Of a stretch of 64,000 bases of DNA, positions 35,323 to 43,723 are shown in pieces. The number at the start of each line of letters is the position of its first letter. The stretch's first letter is position 1. The stretch lies in NCBI GenBank assembly GCA_018003015.1, contig JAGNEZ010000033.1, forward strand, positions 1-64,000, written 5' to 3'. This DNA is from Phycisphaerae bacterium. GTDB lineage: Bacteria; Planctomycetota; Phycisphaerae; UBA1845; PWPN01. A program made the position numbers and the translations under genes. Below the pieces are notes generated by a model. It saw only the letters and a program-made list of their open reading frames with translations. It ran no database searches and was not told the DNA's origin.

Positions 35323-35721
35323 CTTGGCTTCTATTACGGTGGGTACAGATGGGGGCACAAGGCGGAGCGGTTCACGGAGCGCCAGATCGGCTTTGCCCAC
35401 ATGCCCCGCGATCGGTATGTCGGCCTTGCGGCCGGCGGGAACTCAGGTCGCTTGTTGACGCGGACGGCGACGATGCGGTCATCTGACATGACCGTCAACG
35501 CGCGGGTGGATCCTGGTGGAGGCGAGTTGAGGGTCCGAGTCGTCGACAAGGGAGGCCGACCTCGTGCGGGCTTTGACTGGCAGGACTGCACGCCGATCAA
35601 GGGCGACCGGGTCGATCATCCGATTGCGTGGAAGGGTGAGAACCGCATTCTGAGGGGTGAGGTCGTGCGGTTTGAGTTTCGATGGAAGCAGGCGACCATG
35701 TACAGCTTCGATCTCAAGTAG
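35305..35721 (+). pseudogene. C-terminal fragment of a secreted glycosidase-like protein
   Basis: A 138-codon open frame whose product (GFAHMPRDRYVGLAAGG, LRVRVVDKGGRPRAGFDW, GDRVDHPIAWKGEN, ending FRWKQATMYSFDLK) resembles the C-terminal beta-sandwich end of planctomycete GH32/sialidase-like proteins. The catalytic part and signal peptide are missing. The first codons lie inside a repeat, and there is no Shine-Dalgarno. It is best read as a gene remnant left by recombination between repeats. The family assignment is from memory of similar C-termini and is tentative. Confidence 0.55.
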
Positions 35722-35757
35722 TTCGATGGCAAATTGCGGACCGTCAATAACGCAAGA

Positions 35758-35810
35758 ACGGGTCCGGCTATCACGCCCTCAATAACGAAAAAAACGGACC
35801 CGTCCCGTTA
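35758..35810. repeat. Inverted repeat and right copy of the GGACCYGTCCCGTT element
   Basis: ACGGGTCCG (35758-35766) is the exact inverse of CGGACCCGT (35795-35803). AATAACG and CGTTAT extend the symmetry outward with mismatches. CTCAATAACG (35778-35787) plus GGACCCGTCCCGTTA (35796-35810) is the direct copy of the element at 35297. The arrangement is like a small REP/MITE-type unit. The rest of 35722-35870 holds no gene. Confidence 0.55.
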
Positions 35811-35870
35811 TCACCCCCCAGAGAGACGGGTGGTGGATGCACAGCGTGTGCCGGTGGGTGCGGGGGTGGG

Positions 35871-36569
35871 TCAGGCCTGGGTCTCGGCCATCATTGGCCC
35901 GGGCTTGTCCTGCGGCGCGGTTGGGGGGAGGCAGGTGGTCTGGAGATCGGCCATGAATCGGGCCAGGGATTGGTACCGTTCTTCTGCCAAGACCCGGGAC
36001 GACGGGAACCGAAGGCAGTCGCGGATCCAGGTCGGCCAGTAGCGATACTCTTGTTGTCGCCGCCAGACTTCGACCAGATCCAGAAGCGACTTGCCTTCGG
36101 TCAGCTGGCGTCGGACCATGCCCCAGATTGCCTGAGGCCCGATTTCATCCAGACTCTCCGCCTCGGCCAGGATCTGGACTTCAGGGAGGCGAGCTTGGCG
36201 GTCGCTGCATTCCCGCACAATGCGAGCGGCCAGCTGCAGCCCGCGTGGCGGAAGAAGGCCCTCCAGATGCTCGATCATCCACTGTGATGCCATCTCGCGC
36301 TGCCGGGTGCTGGTTCGTTTGAGCAGCAGGTCGGAGGATCGGATCTGTCCGGCTCGGAGCTGCAGCAGCCAGCCGATGTCGTGATAGAGTGCTGCCAGGG
36401 CCAGGGCGGCTCGGTCGAGCACGTGCCTTCTCACTTCAGGGAAGCCGGCGATGACTTCGGTCAGTCTGGCCACGCGGGCGGAGTGCTCCCAGATTGTCAG
36501 ATCCGGCAGCCCGCTGGCCGTTGCTGGACAGAGATCATTCTCGGCTCTGGCCCATAGATCCGTGAGCAT
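35871..36569 (-). CDS. HD-domain phosphohydrolase
   Basis: A 232 aa protein with the HD metal-binding set: His in WEHSARVARLTEVI, the HD pair in LAALYHDIGW, a His in MIEHLEGLLP and an Asp in AESLDEIGPQ. HD enzymes hydrolyse phosphate esters of nucleotides or cyclic dinucleotides; no second domain reveals the substrate. The C-terminal ~60 residues (WPTWIRDCLRFPSSRVLAEER) form a helical tail. A GAGAG lies 6 nt before the ATG. On this strand a TTGACT (36625-36620) precedes a TATGCC and a GATAAT box, so a promoter is likely but its -10 is ambiguous. It lies downstream of nadB on the same strand with a 72 nt gap. Confidence 0.85.
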   Translation of the reverse strand: MLTDLWARAENDLCPATASGLPDLTIWEHSARVARLTEVIAGFPEVRRHVLDRAALALAALYHDIGWLLQLRAGQIRSSDLLLKRTSTRQREMASQWMIEHLEGLLPPRGLQLAARIVRECSDRQARLPEVQILAEAESLDEIGPQAIWGMVRRQLTEGKSLLDLVEVWRRQQEYRYWPTWIRDCLRFPSSRVLAEERYQSLARFMADLQTTCLPPTAPQDKPGPMMAETQA

Positions 36570-36590
36570 GGTTAACTCTCGTGCTGCAGG

Positions 36591-36625
36591 ATTATCGGCA
36601 TAATCATCCCCGGACGAGGAGTCAA
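36591..36625 (-). promoter_or_regulatory. Putative promoter of the HD-domain gene
   Basis: TTGACT (36625-36620) is followed after 17 nt by TATGCC (36602-36597) and after 23 nt by GATAAT (36596-36591, preceded by GCC). Either could be the -10. The GATAAT copy belongs to the recurring CCGATAA set. Confidence 0.45.
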
Positions 36626-36641
36626 CTGCCTTGGGCGACGG

Positions 36642-38282
36642 TTATTCCTGGAGGCGGATCTCCAAGCCATCGTTCTTGCGCTGCAGGACGAGGTGCCGGC
36701 CGTCGAGTTTGGTGTCGGGGTGCGGGAAATCGGTTCGGAAGTGCACGCCGCGGGATTCCTCCCGGCGGGTGGCGGCCGCGGTCATGAGGCGGGCGACGGT
36801 GAGCATGTTTTGCGTTTCCCAGCCCTCGTGGTCGTCAAAGACCTTGTCCATGACGTAATGGCCCCAGAAGCCGATGATCTCGCTGGTTTCGGCCAATCGT
36901 GGGCCGTATCGCTCGATGCCCACGTTTCGCCACATGAGGCTACGGAGCGAGTTGCGGACGTCGGCGAGGTCGAGCATGGTTCGGCCGGATGGCTGCAGCT
37001 TGCTCTGGAGTTGTTTGGGGAATCGCGGCTGGCCGCTCTGCTGGGCGGTCTGGCCGGCGATGGCACCGGCGACGGCCCCGAAAACAAGCCCTTCCAGCAG
37101 GGAGTTGCTGGCCAGGCGGTTGGCTCCGTGTACACCGCTGCTGGCGGCTTCTCCGCAGACGAACAAGCCGGGCATGCCCGACCGGGCCTCGTGATCGACT
37201 TGGGCGCCGCCGACCATGTAGTGGGCGGCCGGTCGGACGGGGATCGTTTGGGTGCTGATGTCGATATCGAATTCCTCGCACAATCGGCTGATGGTGGGGA
37301 ACCGCTTGCGGAATTTTTCGCTGTTCAGGTGACGGGCGTCGAGGTACATGCAGGTGGCGTTCTGCTTGGCCATCTCGCTGAGGATAGCTCGGCTGACGAC
37401 GTCGCGGGGGGCGAGTTCTGCCTGGGGGTCGTATTCGGGCATGAATCGTCGGCCCTGGCGATCGACGAGATAGGCTCCCTCGCCGCGGACCGCCTCGCTG
37501 ATCAGTGCTCGGCTGGCCCCGGCGATGTACAGGGTGGTCGGGTGGAACTGGATCATTTCCATATCCCGCAAGGGCACGCCTGCCCGGTAGGCGATGGCGT
37601 GGCCGTCGCCGGTGGCCACCTCAGGGTTGGTCGATTCCCGGTAGAGCTGCCCGCACCCGCCGGTTGCCAGGATCGTCTGGCGAGCCCAGAAGATCTGGTG
37701 GCGGAAATGGCGGTGGTAGGTTGCCACGCCGCAGCACCGCCCGTCGAGGTCGATCAGGTCGATCGCGAAGCAGTCCTCGAAGACGCGGACGTTCTCTTTG
37801 CTGCGGACGACCCGGATGAGGGTCTCGGCCACTTCGCGTCCGGTAGCGTCGCCCATTGCGTGGATGATTCTGGGGGCTGAGTGGCCGCCTTCGAGACCGA
37901 GGAGGAGCTCTTCTCCGCGTCGGTCAAACAAGCCGCCCCAGTCGATGAGTTCGTGGATGCGTTCCGGCCCCTCGCGGACCATGCGATCGACGGCCGCCCG
38001 GTCGCACAGGCCGCAGCCGACGGTCAGGGTGTCCTCGATGTGGCTGTCAAAGGTGTCGTCGGGAGCGGTGACGGTGGCGATGCCGCCCTGGGCCCAAGCG
38101 GTGTTGGACTGCTCGATGCGGTCCTTGGTGACCAGGAGGACGGAGCCGTAGCGGCTGGCCTCGATGGCCGCCCGCAGGCCGGCCACGCCGCTGCCGATGA
38201 TCAGTACGTCGGTGAAGAGGTTTCCGGTCCGCTGCACGTCGAAGTTGGTGAGGTACCGCCGTGTGTCGTAGAGTTCTGCCAT
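36642..38282 (-). CDS. nadB: L-aspartate oxidase
   Basis: A 546 aa FAD enzyme that oxidises L-aspartate to iminoaspartate for NAD synthesis. It has the Rossmann motif IIGSGVAGLRAAIEAS, NTAWAQGGIATV, SAPRIIHAMGDATGRE, MIQFHPTTLY, PVRPAAHYMVGG and HGANRLASNSLLEGLVFG. The last two distinguish NadB from succinate dehydrogenase A. The ATG at 38282 starts MAELYDTRRYL; it lies 10 nt after TACCAT of a consensus promoter and lacks a Shine-Dalgarno. Its partners nadA and nadC are not in the window. Confidence 0.96.
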   Translation of the reverse strand: MAELYDTRRYLTNFDVQRTGNLFTDVLIIGSGVAGLRAAIEASRYGSVLLVTKDRIEQSNTAWAQGGIATVTAPDDTFDSHIEDTLTVGCGLCDRAAVDRMVREGPERIHELIDWGGLFDRRGEELLLGLEGGHSAPRIIHAMGDATGREVAETLIRVVRSKENVRVFEDCFAIDLIDLDGRCCGVATYHRHFRHQIFWARQTILATGGCGQLYRESTNPEVATGDGHAIAYRAGVPLRDMEMIQFHPTTLYIAGASRALISEAVRGEGAYLVDRQGRRFMPEYDPQAELAPRDVVSRAILSEMAKQNATCMYLDARHLNSEKFRKRFPTISRLCEEFDIDISTQTIPVRPAAHYMVGGAQVDHEARSGMPGLFVCGEAASSGVHGANRLASNSLLEGLVFGAVAGAIAGQTAQQSGQPRFPKQLQSKLQPSGRTMLDLADVRNSLRSLMWRNVGIERYGPRLAETSEIIGFWGHYVMDKVFDDHEGWETQNMLTVARLMTAAATRREESRGVHFRTDFPHPDTKLDGRHLVLQRKNDGLEIRLQE

Positions 38283-38292
38283 TGCAGGAGAT

Positions 38293-38321
38293 ATGGTACG
38301 GTGGGGTGGCGGAGGTTTCAA
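38293..38321 (-). promoter_or_regulatory. nadB promoter
   Basis: On the minus strand TTGAAA (38321-38316), a 17 nt spacer and TACCAT (38298-38293). The -10 ends 10 nt before the ATG, so the leader is only ~3 nt. Confidence 0.7.
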
Positions 38322-38357
38322 TCCGGGCGTTCACTGATGCCGACCCATCCGGGTGCC

Positions 38358-38363
38358 GATAAT
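38358..38363 (+). promoter_or_regulatory. CCGATAAT box upstream of the NEW3-like gene
   Basis: GATAAT preceded by TGCC, divergent to the nadB promoter and ~58 nt before the preferred start at 38422. No good -35 is seen. Confidence 0.4.
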
Positions 38364-38421
38364 TCTAGAGACTGCGCGCCCGAAGGGTGCGAGATGGTGT
38401 CTGGATAGCCGTGGATCGTTG

Positions 38422-41139
38422 ATGATGCTGACCGGTTGGCTGGTCACTGTTGCTTGGCTGTGGGTCCTGGGCCAGGGTGCGCCCGTCTTGCCGTTGGGGA
38501 CGAGTGATGCGGTGCCGGCCGCTTCCCAGCCGGCGGAGGTGACGGGCGACGCCGGTCTGGACCGATCTCCCCTGGCTGCCCGGCGTGTGGTGAAGACGTT
38601 TGATTTCGACGAACAATCGGCGGGCAATTTCGGGAGCGTCCCAGTCGGCTGGCGGAGGCACGAAGGCGTCGGCTTTCCGCTTTTTCTGGAAGGACAATTC
38701 GACCTTCAGGAGGGGCACGGCAAGCCGCCGTGCTATCGTCTGGACCTCAACGGCGGCTCCCTGGCCTACCACTATCAGGGGCGTGACATCGCCGTTCGCC
38801 CGAACTGTGACTACCTGGTCATGGTTTGGGTCAAGACGAGCCGCTTAAGCAGTGCCCGGGCTTTTGTCTCGGCGGAGTTTCTGGATCGCAAGAATGTGCC
38901 CATCCAGGGGACCGACCAGCGCAGCGAGCTTGTCGGGGGAGAGAGTGAAGGCACCGATTGGCGAGCGCTGACGCTTCGGATGCGTTGCGATCTCCCGGAG
39001 GTGCGATACTTGGGGGTGAGTCTCTGGCTCGTGCAGAAGCGGGCGTGGGATTCCGGGCCGACGCCGCTGAGGGCGATTGAACGGGAGGATATCCGGGCCT
39101 CGGCATGGTTTGACGACCTGACGGTATATCGAATGCCGCGAGTGTCACTGACCACTTCCCACCCGGGCGGTGTCTTTGGAGGCCACGAGCCGGTGGAGGT
39201 GTTTCCTGAGGTCAGCGACCCGGATGGTCTGAATCTTGTTGCCCGGCTTAAGGTCGATTCGACGGATGGCCGTTGTCGCGATGAGCGGACCGTCCCGGTC
39301 AGAATGACCGAGCAGAAGCCGGTGGAGCGGTTTCTGTATCCCGACTTACCGGTTGGGCTCTACCGGGTTGAGCTGATCGTGAGCACGCAGGATGAGGTTT
39401 TGGTACGTCGGGCGTGCACTTTGGCCCGGGTGGGGGATCGGAACAGTGCCCCGGTGGCCGTGGGTCGGGGTTTTGGCGTTGTGTTGAGGAGTATTGAGCC
39501 TGCGGCGGTTCGTGCCCAGAGCGAGTTGCTCCAGGATCTTCGTCTGGAGCTGGTCAAGGTTCCGGTCTGGTATGCCCAGCGTGCCATGGCCGGTCAGTTG
39601 TCCATTGGGCTTGCCCTGGATGCTTATCTGGAGGCGATTCGGGCCACGCACGCTGATCCGGTGGGCGTGATGATGGATGATCGTTTCTATGAGGCGGCCT
39701 CGGCTCGCGGCCAGATGATGTCCATGCTGGACGTGTTCAGCGAGGCTCCCTTGGGCTGGAAGCACCTGATCGCCAGCATCTGGACGCGATATGCCGGTCT
39801 CATCCATGTCTGGCAGGTGGGCAACGACGGGGATGCGTGGGTCGCCCTGGACGATCGTCTTCACGGCCTGCTTCCGGGCCTGCGCAGGGAAATGACCGAG
39901 CTCATGGCCACCCCGATGCTGGCCGCGCCTTCCTCGCCGTTGTACATCCCGTCCGCGGTGCCGGCCGACTACCAGTCGTTGTCGTTGCCGTCTCTGGTTC
40001 CGGCCGAGGATGTCGAGCAGTACCTTGCCCCGTTGCTGGCCGCCTCGAAGGACCGCAGTCGATTGTGGGTTGCGGTGGCACCTTTGCCGGAGGGCCCGTA
40101 CCCCCGGGAGCAGCGATTGGCGGAGTTCGGGCGGAGGCTGATTGAGGCGGCGTTTCAGAATCCCGGGGCGGTTTTCGTGGACGCGCCGTGGGACGTCCGG
40201 GTCCGCTCGTACGGTGTTCAGGTGGACCCCCGTGAAGAACTCCTTGTCTTCCGGACGGTCGCGGATGTTCTGGGTGATGCTCAGCCACTTTCCCGAACCA
40301 CGCTGGACGGCCAGATTCAGTGTGTGGTTTTTGAGCGGCAGGGTCAGGCGATCCTGTGCGTATGGGACGGCACGGCGCCCCCCGAGGGCCGCGTGCACGA
40401 ACTCACGCTGGGCGAAGGGGCTCGCGTCGTCGACCTTTGGGGTCGCGGGGGTGACGTGCCCGCGGTCGGGCGTCGCCAACTGTTGCGTGTGGGGCCGGCA
40501 CCGGTGTTTGTGACGAACACGTTCGCCTGGCTCGTCGAGTTCCGGCGTCTGTTTACGGTTGCGCCTACCACGCTCGAACCCAACTTCGACAAGACCGAGA
40601 TGGAGGTCAGCTTCCGCAACACGTATCGCGAGCCGATCAGCGGGCAGGTGCGACTGGTACTGCCGGCTGGCTGGGAGGTGCGTCCCGACCGGTTGTCCTT
40701 CTCGCTCGGAGCGGATGCGGTCTTTCGAGAGAGGGTGGTGATTCGTTTTCCGCTCAATGCTCCGGCAAGGGTCATGCCCCTGGTGGGCGAGTTCGTTGTC
40801 GACGCCAATGCTCGCTACTCCTTCACCACGCCCGCGTGGTTCGATTTTGGACTGGAGGGCATTGATCTCAGTGCGATCAGCTACCGCTCCGGCGATCGGG
40901 TCACGGTGCGGGTGTCCATGGCCAACCGGACCCCGAAGGAGCTCTTTTTCGAGGGTTACCTGGTTATCCCCGATCGCCCGCGATTGCAGCAGCTCTTTCA
41001 CAATCTGCAACCGGGCCAGAGCTTGACACGGAACTTCGTGATCCGCGACGCCGCCGAGTTGGCGGGCAAGAGTCTCCGCGTCAGTCTGAAGGAGACGCAA
41101 GGTTCGCGGATCTGGAACCGGATTGTGACCGTTCCGTAG
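38422..41139 (+). CDS. Large secreted protein with NEW3-like C-terminal domain
   Basis: A 905 aa exported protein: signal peptide (MLTGWLVTVAWLWVLGQGAPVLP), then a carbohydrate-binding-like beta-sandwich (VVKTFDFDEQSAGNFG to SAWFDDLTVYRMP, residues ~45-240). A central region comes next that could be a degenerate TIM barrel (LRLELVKVPVWYAQR, WKHLIASIWTRYAGLIHVWQVGND, GAVFVDAPWDVR). C-terminal immunoglobulin-like domains of NEW3 type close it (TEMEVSFRNTYREPISGQVRL, VSMANRTPKELFFEGYL). Catalytic residues are not evident. ATG 38422 is chosen to begin the signal peptide; the frame is open from 38353. Its role is probably polysaccharide binding or processing. Confidence 0.75.
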   Translation: MMLTGWLVTVAWLWVLGQGAPVLPLGTSDAVPAASQPAEVTGDAGLDRSPLAARRVVKTFDFDEQSAGNFGSVPVGWRRHEGVGFPLFLEGQFDLQEGHGKPPCYRLDLNGGSLAYHYQGRDIAVRPNCDYLVMVWVKTSRLSSARAFVSAEFLDRKNVPIQGTDQRSELVGGESEGTDWRALTLRMRCDLPEVRYLGVSLWLVQKRAWDSGPTPLRAIEREDIRASAWFDDLTVYRMPRVSLTTSHPGGVFGGHEPVEVFPEVSDPDGLNLVARLKVDSTDGRCRDERTVPVRMTEQKPVERFLYPDLPVGLYRVELIVSTQDEVLVRRACTLARVGDRNSAPVAVGRGFGVVLRSIEPAAVRAQSELLQDLRLELVKVPVWYAQRAMAGQLSIGLALDAYLEAIRATHADPVGVMMDDRFYEAASARGQMMSMLDVFSEAPLGWKHLIASIWTRYAGLIHVWQVGNDGDAWVALDDRLHGLLPGLRREMTELMATPMLAAPSSPLYIPSAVPADYQSLSLPSLVPAEDVEQYLAPLLAASKDRSRLWVAVAPLPEGPYPREQRLAEFGRRLIEAAFQNPGAVFVDAPWDVRVRSYGVQVDPREELLVFRTVADVLGDAQPLSRTTLDGQIQCVVFERQGQAILCVWDGTAPPEGRVHELTLGEGARVVDLWGRGGDVPAVGRRQLLRVGPAPVFVTNTFAWLVEFRRLFTVAPTTLEPNFDKTEMEVSFRNTYREPISGQVRLVLPAGWEVRPDRLSFSLGADAVFRERVVIRFPLNAPARVMPLVGEFVVDANARYSFTTPAWFDFGLEGIDLSAISYRSGDRVTVRVSMANRTPKELFFEGYLVIPDRPRLQQLFHNLQPGQSLTRNFVIRDAAELAGKSLRVSLKETQGSRIWNRIVTVP

Positions 41140-41229
41140 CGGCAATGCCCCGACTCTCGGCCAGCGCGAATCTCTGATCGGATACTCGGGCCGGGGTCGG
41201 ATGGGGGGCTGTCGAAAGAGAGCTGACTG

Positions 41230-42042
41230 TCAGAAGGGCGGAGTGCAGTCTGGAGGCAGGGTGACTCCCTGGCCGGACAGGCAGTCTCGGAGGATCCTGA
41301 GGTCGGCGGCATCCACGTCCCGGTCCTCATCAAGATCTAGGCAATGGCACCGGGGTCTTTCTTCCTCGGTGAGGTACACGCCGGACCCGGTCAGGCAGTT
41401 CTGGTAGAGGGCGAAATCGTCCAGGTCGGCGTCGCCGTCCCCATCGGCATCCGGTGAGAGCCGAAGGCACTGAACTTGAGGCTCGACGTAGCCCACGACC
41501 TGGACGCCGTCTCGGAGGATCCAGTCGTCTTTGTCCAGGTCGACCTGGGTTACCGGCCCATCCGCGGGCAGGAGGTACCACTGCCGGGTCTGGTCGTTCC
41601 ACACCGTATGGGTGACGCTCCCGGTGGTCGAGGTGATGGTCAAGTCGATCGGCATCCGAAACAGCGGGTAGTTCGGTGTGCTTTCCTGCTGGCACTGGTT
41701 CACGTAGCAGCGGACGTAGTACCGCCCGCCGAGCCCGACCTGTTTCCAGCCGTAGCGGTAGGAAGGCCCGCCGCCGCCGTAGACCCACTGGCTGAAGAAC
41801 CAGGTGAGATCCTGCTCCGAGACCTGTTCCACGATGGTCTTGAAGTCTCCCGTGTTGCCGATACTAGGGGATGTCCAGAGGGCCTCGGCCGCCGTCGCCC
41901 GAGAGCAGAGTCCGTCCTTGCCGTCCTGGTTCAGCGGGCAAGACGGGTCGTCACCGACCTGACCCAGGACTGCAGCTGCCGCGCTCCATCCGAGGATGGC
42001 TGCCAAGCCCAGTCTGCGGGGTCGAAGAATCACGGATGTCAT
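41230..42042 (-). CDS. Secreted remnant of an M1 peptidase C-terminus with dockerin-like repeats
   Basis: A 270 aa protein with a signal peptide (LGLAAILGWSAAAAVLGQ). It passes directly to the segment that in M1 metallopeptidases follows the catalytic domain (EQDLTWFFSQWVYGGGGPSY), then a beta-sandwich. The C-terminus has two EF-hand-like dockerin repeats (DADGDGDADLDDFALYQNCL and LDEDRDVDAADLRILRDCL). The HExxH zinc site and nearly the whole catalytic domain are absent. The gene looks like an in-frame internal deletion of a larger secreted aminopeptidase. ATG 42042 is used because GGAG lies 6 nt ahead. It is divergent from the sulfatase gene. Confidence 0.75.
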   Translation of the reverse strand: MTSVILRPRRLGLAAILGWSAAAAVLGQVGDDPSCPLNQDGKDGLCSRATAAEALWTSPSIGNTGDFKTIVEQVSEQDLTWFFSQWVYGGGGPSYRYGWKQVGLGGRYYVRCYVNQCQQESTPNYPLFRMPIDLTITSTTGSVTHTVWNDQTRQWYLLPADGPVTQVDLDKDDWILRDGVQVVGYVEPQVQCLRLSPDADGDGDADLDDFALYQNCLTGSGVYLTEEERPRCHCLDLDEDRDVDAADLRILRDCLSGQGVTLPPDCTPPF

Positions 42043-42238
42043 GGGCATCTCCGCGGTGTGACGTTCGCCGAGTTGGCTGGGCCTTGCCGATTCGCCCGTC
42101 GGTTCTCCTCCTGGTATCATGCTACCTTCCGGACGGTGATTCTCCAAGCAGGCGACGCGGATGGAGGCGAGGGTAGTCACTGTTTGGCGCTTGTTCGGTC
42201 CGGGTGGCCACTCGTCGGGAGAAGCGGGGAGATCCGAC

Positions 42239-43576
42239 ATGATCCGATGGCCGGTGATGATCGTCGCGGCGTTCCTGACGGTTCCGTGTCTCGGTTACCA
42301 GTCGCCGTCGCGGCCGAATGTGATTCTCATTTTGGCGGATGATCTGGGTTACGGTGATCTGGGCTGCTACGGCCAGAAGCTGATCGACACGCCGCGGCTG
42401 GACCGTATGGCCGCCGAGGGCATGCGTTTCACTCAGTTCTACGCCGGCAGCACGGTCTGTGCACCCTCGCGCTGCTGTTTCATGACCGGCCTGCACACCG
42501 GGCATGCCCGCGTTCGCGGCAACAGTCTGGTTCCCTTGCGGCCGGAAGACACCACGGTGGCCGAGGTCCTGAAGCGGGCGGGATACGCCACCGGCATCGT
42601 GGGCAAGTGGGGTCTTGGCGAGCCCGACACGACTGGTGTGCCCAACCTGAAGGGTTTCGACTTCTGGTTTGGCTATCTCAATCAGGTTCACGCGCACAAC
42701 TACTACCCGGATTATCTGTGGCGCGATCAGGAGAGATACCCGCTAGCCGCCAACCGTGATGGCCGCAAGGGTTGTTACACCCACGACCTGTTTACCGAGG
42801 AGGCCCTTTCGTTCCTGCAGCGGAATTGCCACCGCCCGTTCTTCCTGTACCTGAGCTACACCATCCCGCACGCCAACAACGAACTTGGCGCCAAGACCGG
42901 CGACGGCATGGAGGTGCCGGATTACGGGTCATACCGCGATCGCGAGTGGACCTCTGCGCACAAAGGCCGGGCGGCGATGATCACGCGCATGGACCGTGAC
43001 GTGGGTCGCCTGCTGGACCGGCTGGAGGAGTTGGGGCTGGATCGTCGTACGCTGGTCTTGTTCACCAGCGACAACGGGCCGCACAAGGAAGGGGGCACGA
43101 AACCGGCGTTCTTCAATGCCGGCGGTTCGCTACGGGGCATCAAGCGGGACCTGTACGAAGGGGGGATCCGCGTGCCGCTGGTGGTGCGGTGGCCTGGACA
43201 GGTTCAACCGGGTCAGGTGAGCAAGCATGTGTGGGCCGCATGGGATTTCCTCCCCACCATGGCGGATCTCGCCGGTGTGAAGGAGCCGGCTGGTCTGGAC
43301 GGCATCTCCATGATGCCCACGATCCGCGGCCAGCCGCAGAGGGGCCACGACTTCCTGTACTGGGAGTTCCATGAGGGTGGTTTCTTCCAGGCGGTGCGGA
43401 TGGGCGGGTGGAAGGCGGTTCGCAAAGGACTCACCGGCAGGATGGAGTTGTACGACCTGGCGGCCGACGTTGGCGAGCAGCACAACGTAGCGGCGGCGCA
43501 CGCGGACATTGTGGCCCGGATCGAGGAGTACCTGAAGACTGCGCGTCGCGAATCTACCGAGTGGAAGCCGAAGTGA
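42239..43576 (+). CDS. Arylsulfatase (formylglycine sulfatase family)
   Basis: A 445 aa sulfatase with a short signal peptide (MIVAAFLTVPCLG). It has the metal site ILADDLGYGDLGCYG, the modification signature CAPSRC with Cys74 as the formylglycine precursor, GKWGLGEPD, and the second metal site FTSDNGPHKEGG. It releases sulfate from sulfated polysaccharides or other sulfate esters, probably in the periplasm. It must be matured by a formylglycine-generating enzyme or an anaerobic radical SAM maturase (anSME); neither is in the window (the radical SAM gene that follows is of the TIGR01212 type). GGGGAG lies 7 nt before the ATG at 42239. Confidence 0.96.
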   Translation: MIRWPVMIVAAFLTVPCLGYQSPSRPNVILILADDLGYGDLGCYGQKLIDTPRLDRMAAEGMRFTQFYAGSTVCAPSRCCFMTGLHTGHARVRGNSLVPLRPEDTTVAEVLKRAGYATGIVGKWGLGEPDTTGVPNLKGFDFWFGYLNQVHAHNYYPDYLWRDQERYPLAANRDGRKGCYTHDLFTEEALSFLQRNCHRPFFLYLSYTIPHANNELGAKTGDGMEVPDYGSYRDREWTSAHKGRAAMITRMDRDVGRLLDRLEELGLDRRTLVLFTSDNGPHKEGGTKPAFFNAGGSLRGIKRDLYEGGIRVPLVVRWPGQVQPGQVSKHVWAAWDFLPTMADLAGVKEPAGLDGISMMPTIRGQPQRGHDFLYWEFHEGGFFQAVRMGGWKAVRKGLTGRMELYDLAADVGEQHNVAAAHADIVARIEEYLKTARRESTEWKPK

Positions 43577-43686
43577 ACTGGAGGCGTCGAGGCCGGAGAA
43601 CGGACAGTGAAGAGGCGTTGGCCGTTACTGTTCCGCTGGTCCACCGCTCGCGCCTCGTGTACTCATTCCCCACTTTCGGTGTTCGA

Positions 43687-43715
43687 TTCTCACCTTCGTC
43701 CGACTCCACTATAAT
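43687..43715 (+). promoter_or_regulatory. Promoter of the TIGR01212 radical SAM gene
   Basis: TTCTCA (43687-43692), a 17 nt spacer and TATAAT (43710-43715). The -10 is a perfect consensus and ends 8 nt before the ATG, so the mRNA should be leaderless or nearly so. Confidence 0.6.
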
Positions 43716-43723
43716 CATCTCGA

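Noticed and set aside
604-38363. CCGATAA boxes taken as classical sigma28 (FliA) promoters
   Set aside because: The -10 matches, but no TAAA element lies ~15 nt upstream at the copies checked, and the genes are mostly not flagellar. Kept only as an unexplained motif.
39346-41145. 600-codon minus-strand frame opposite the NEW3-like gene
   Set aside because: It has no Shine-Dalgarno or family motifs and its composition is typical of antisense frames. The plus strand has a signal peptide and recognisable beta-domains.
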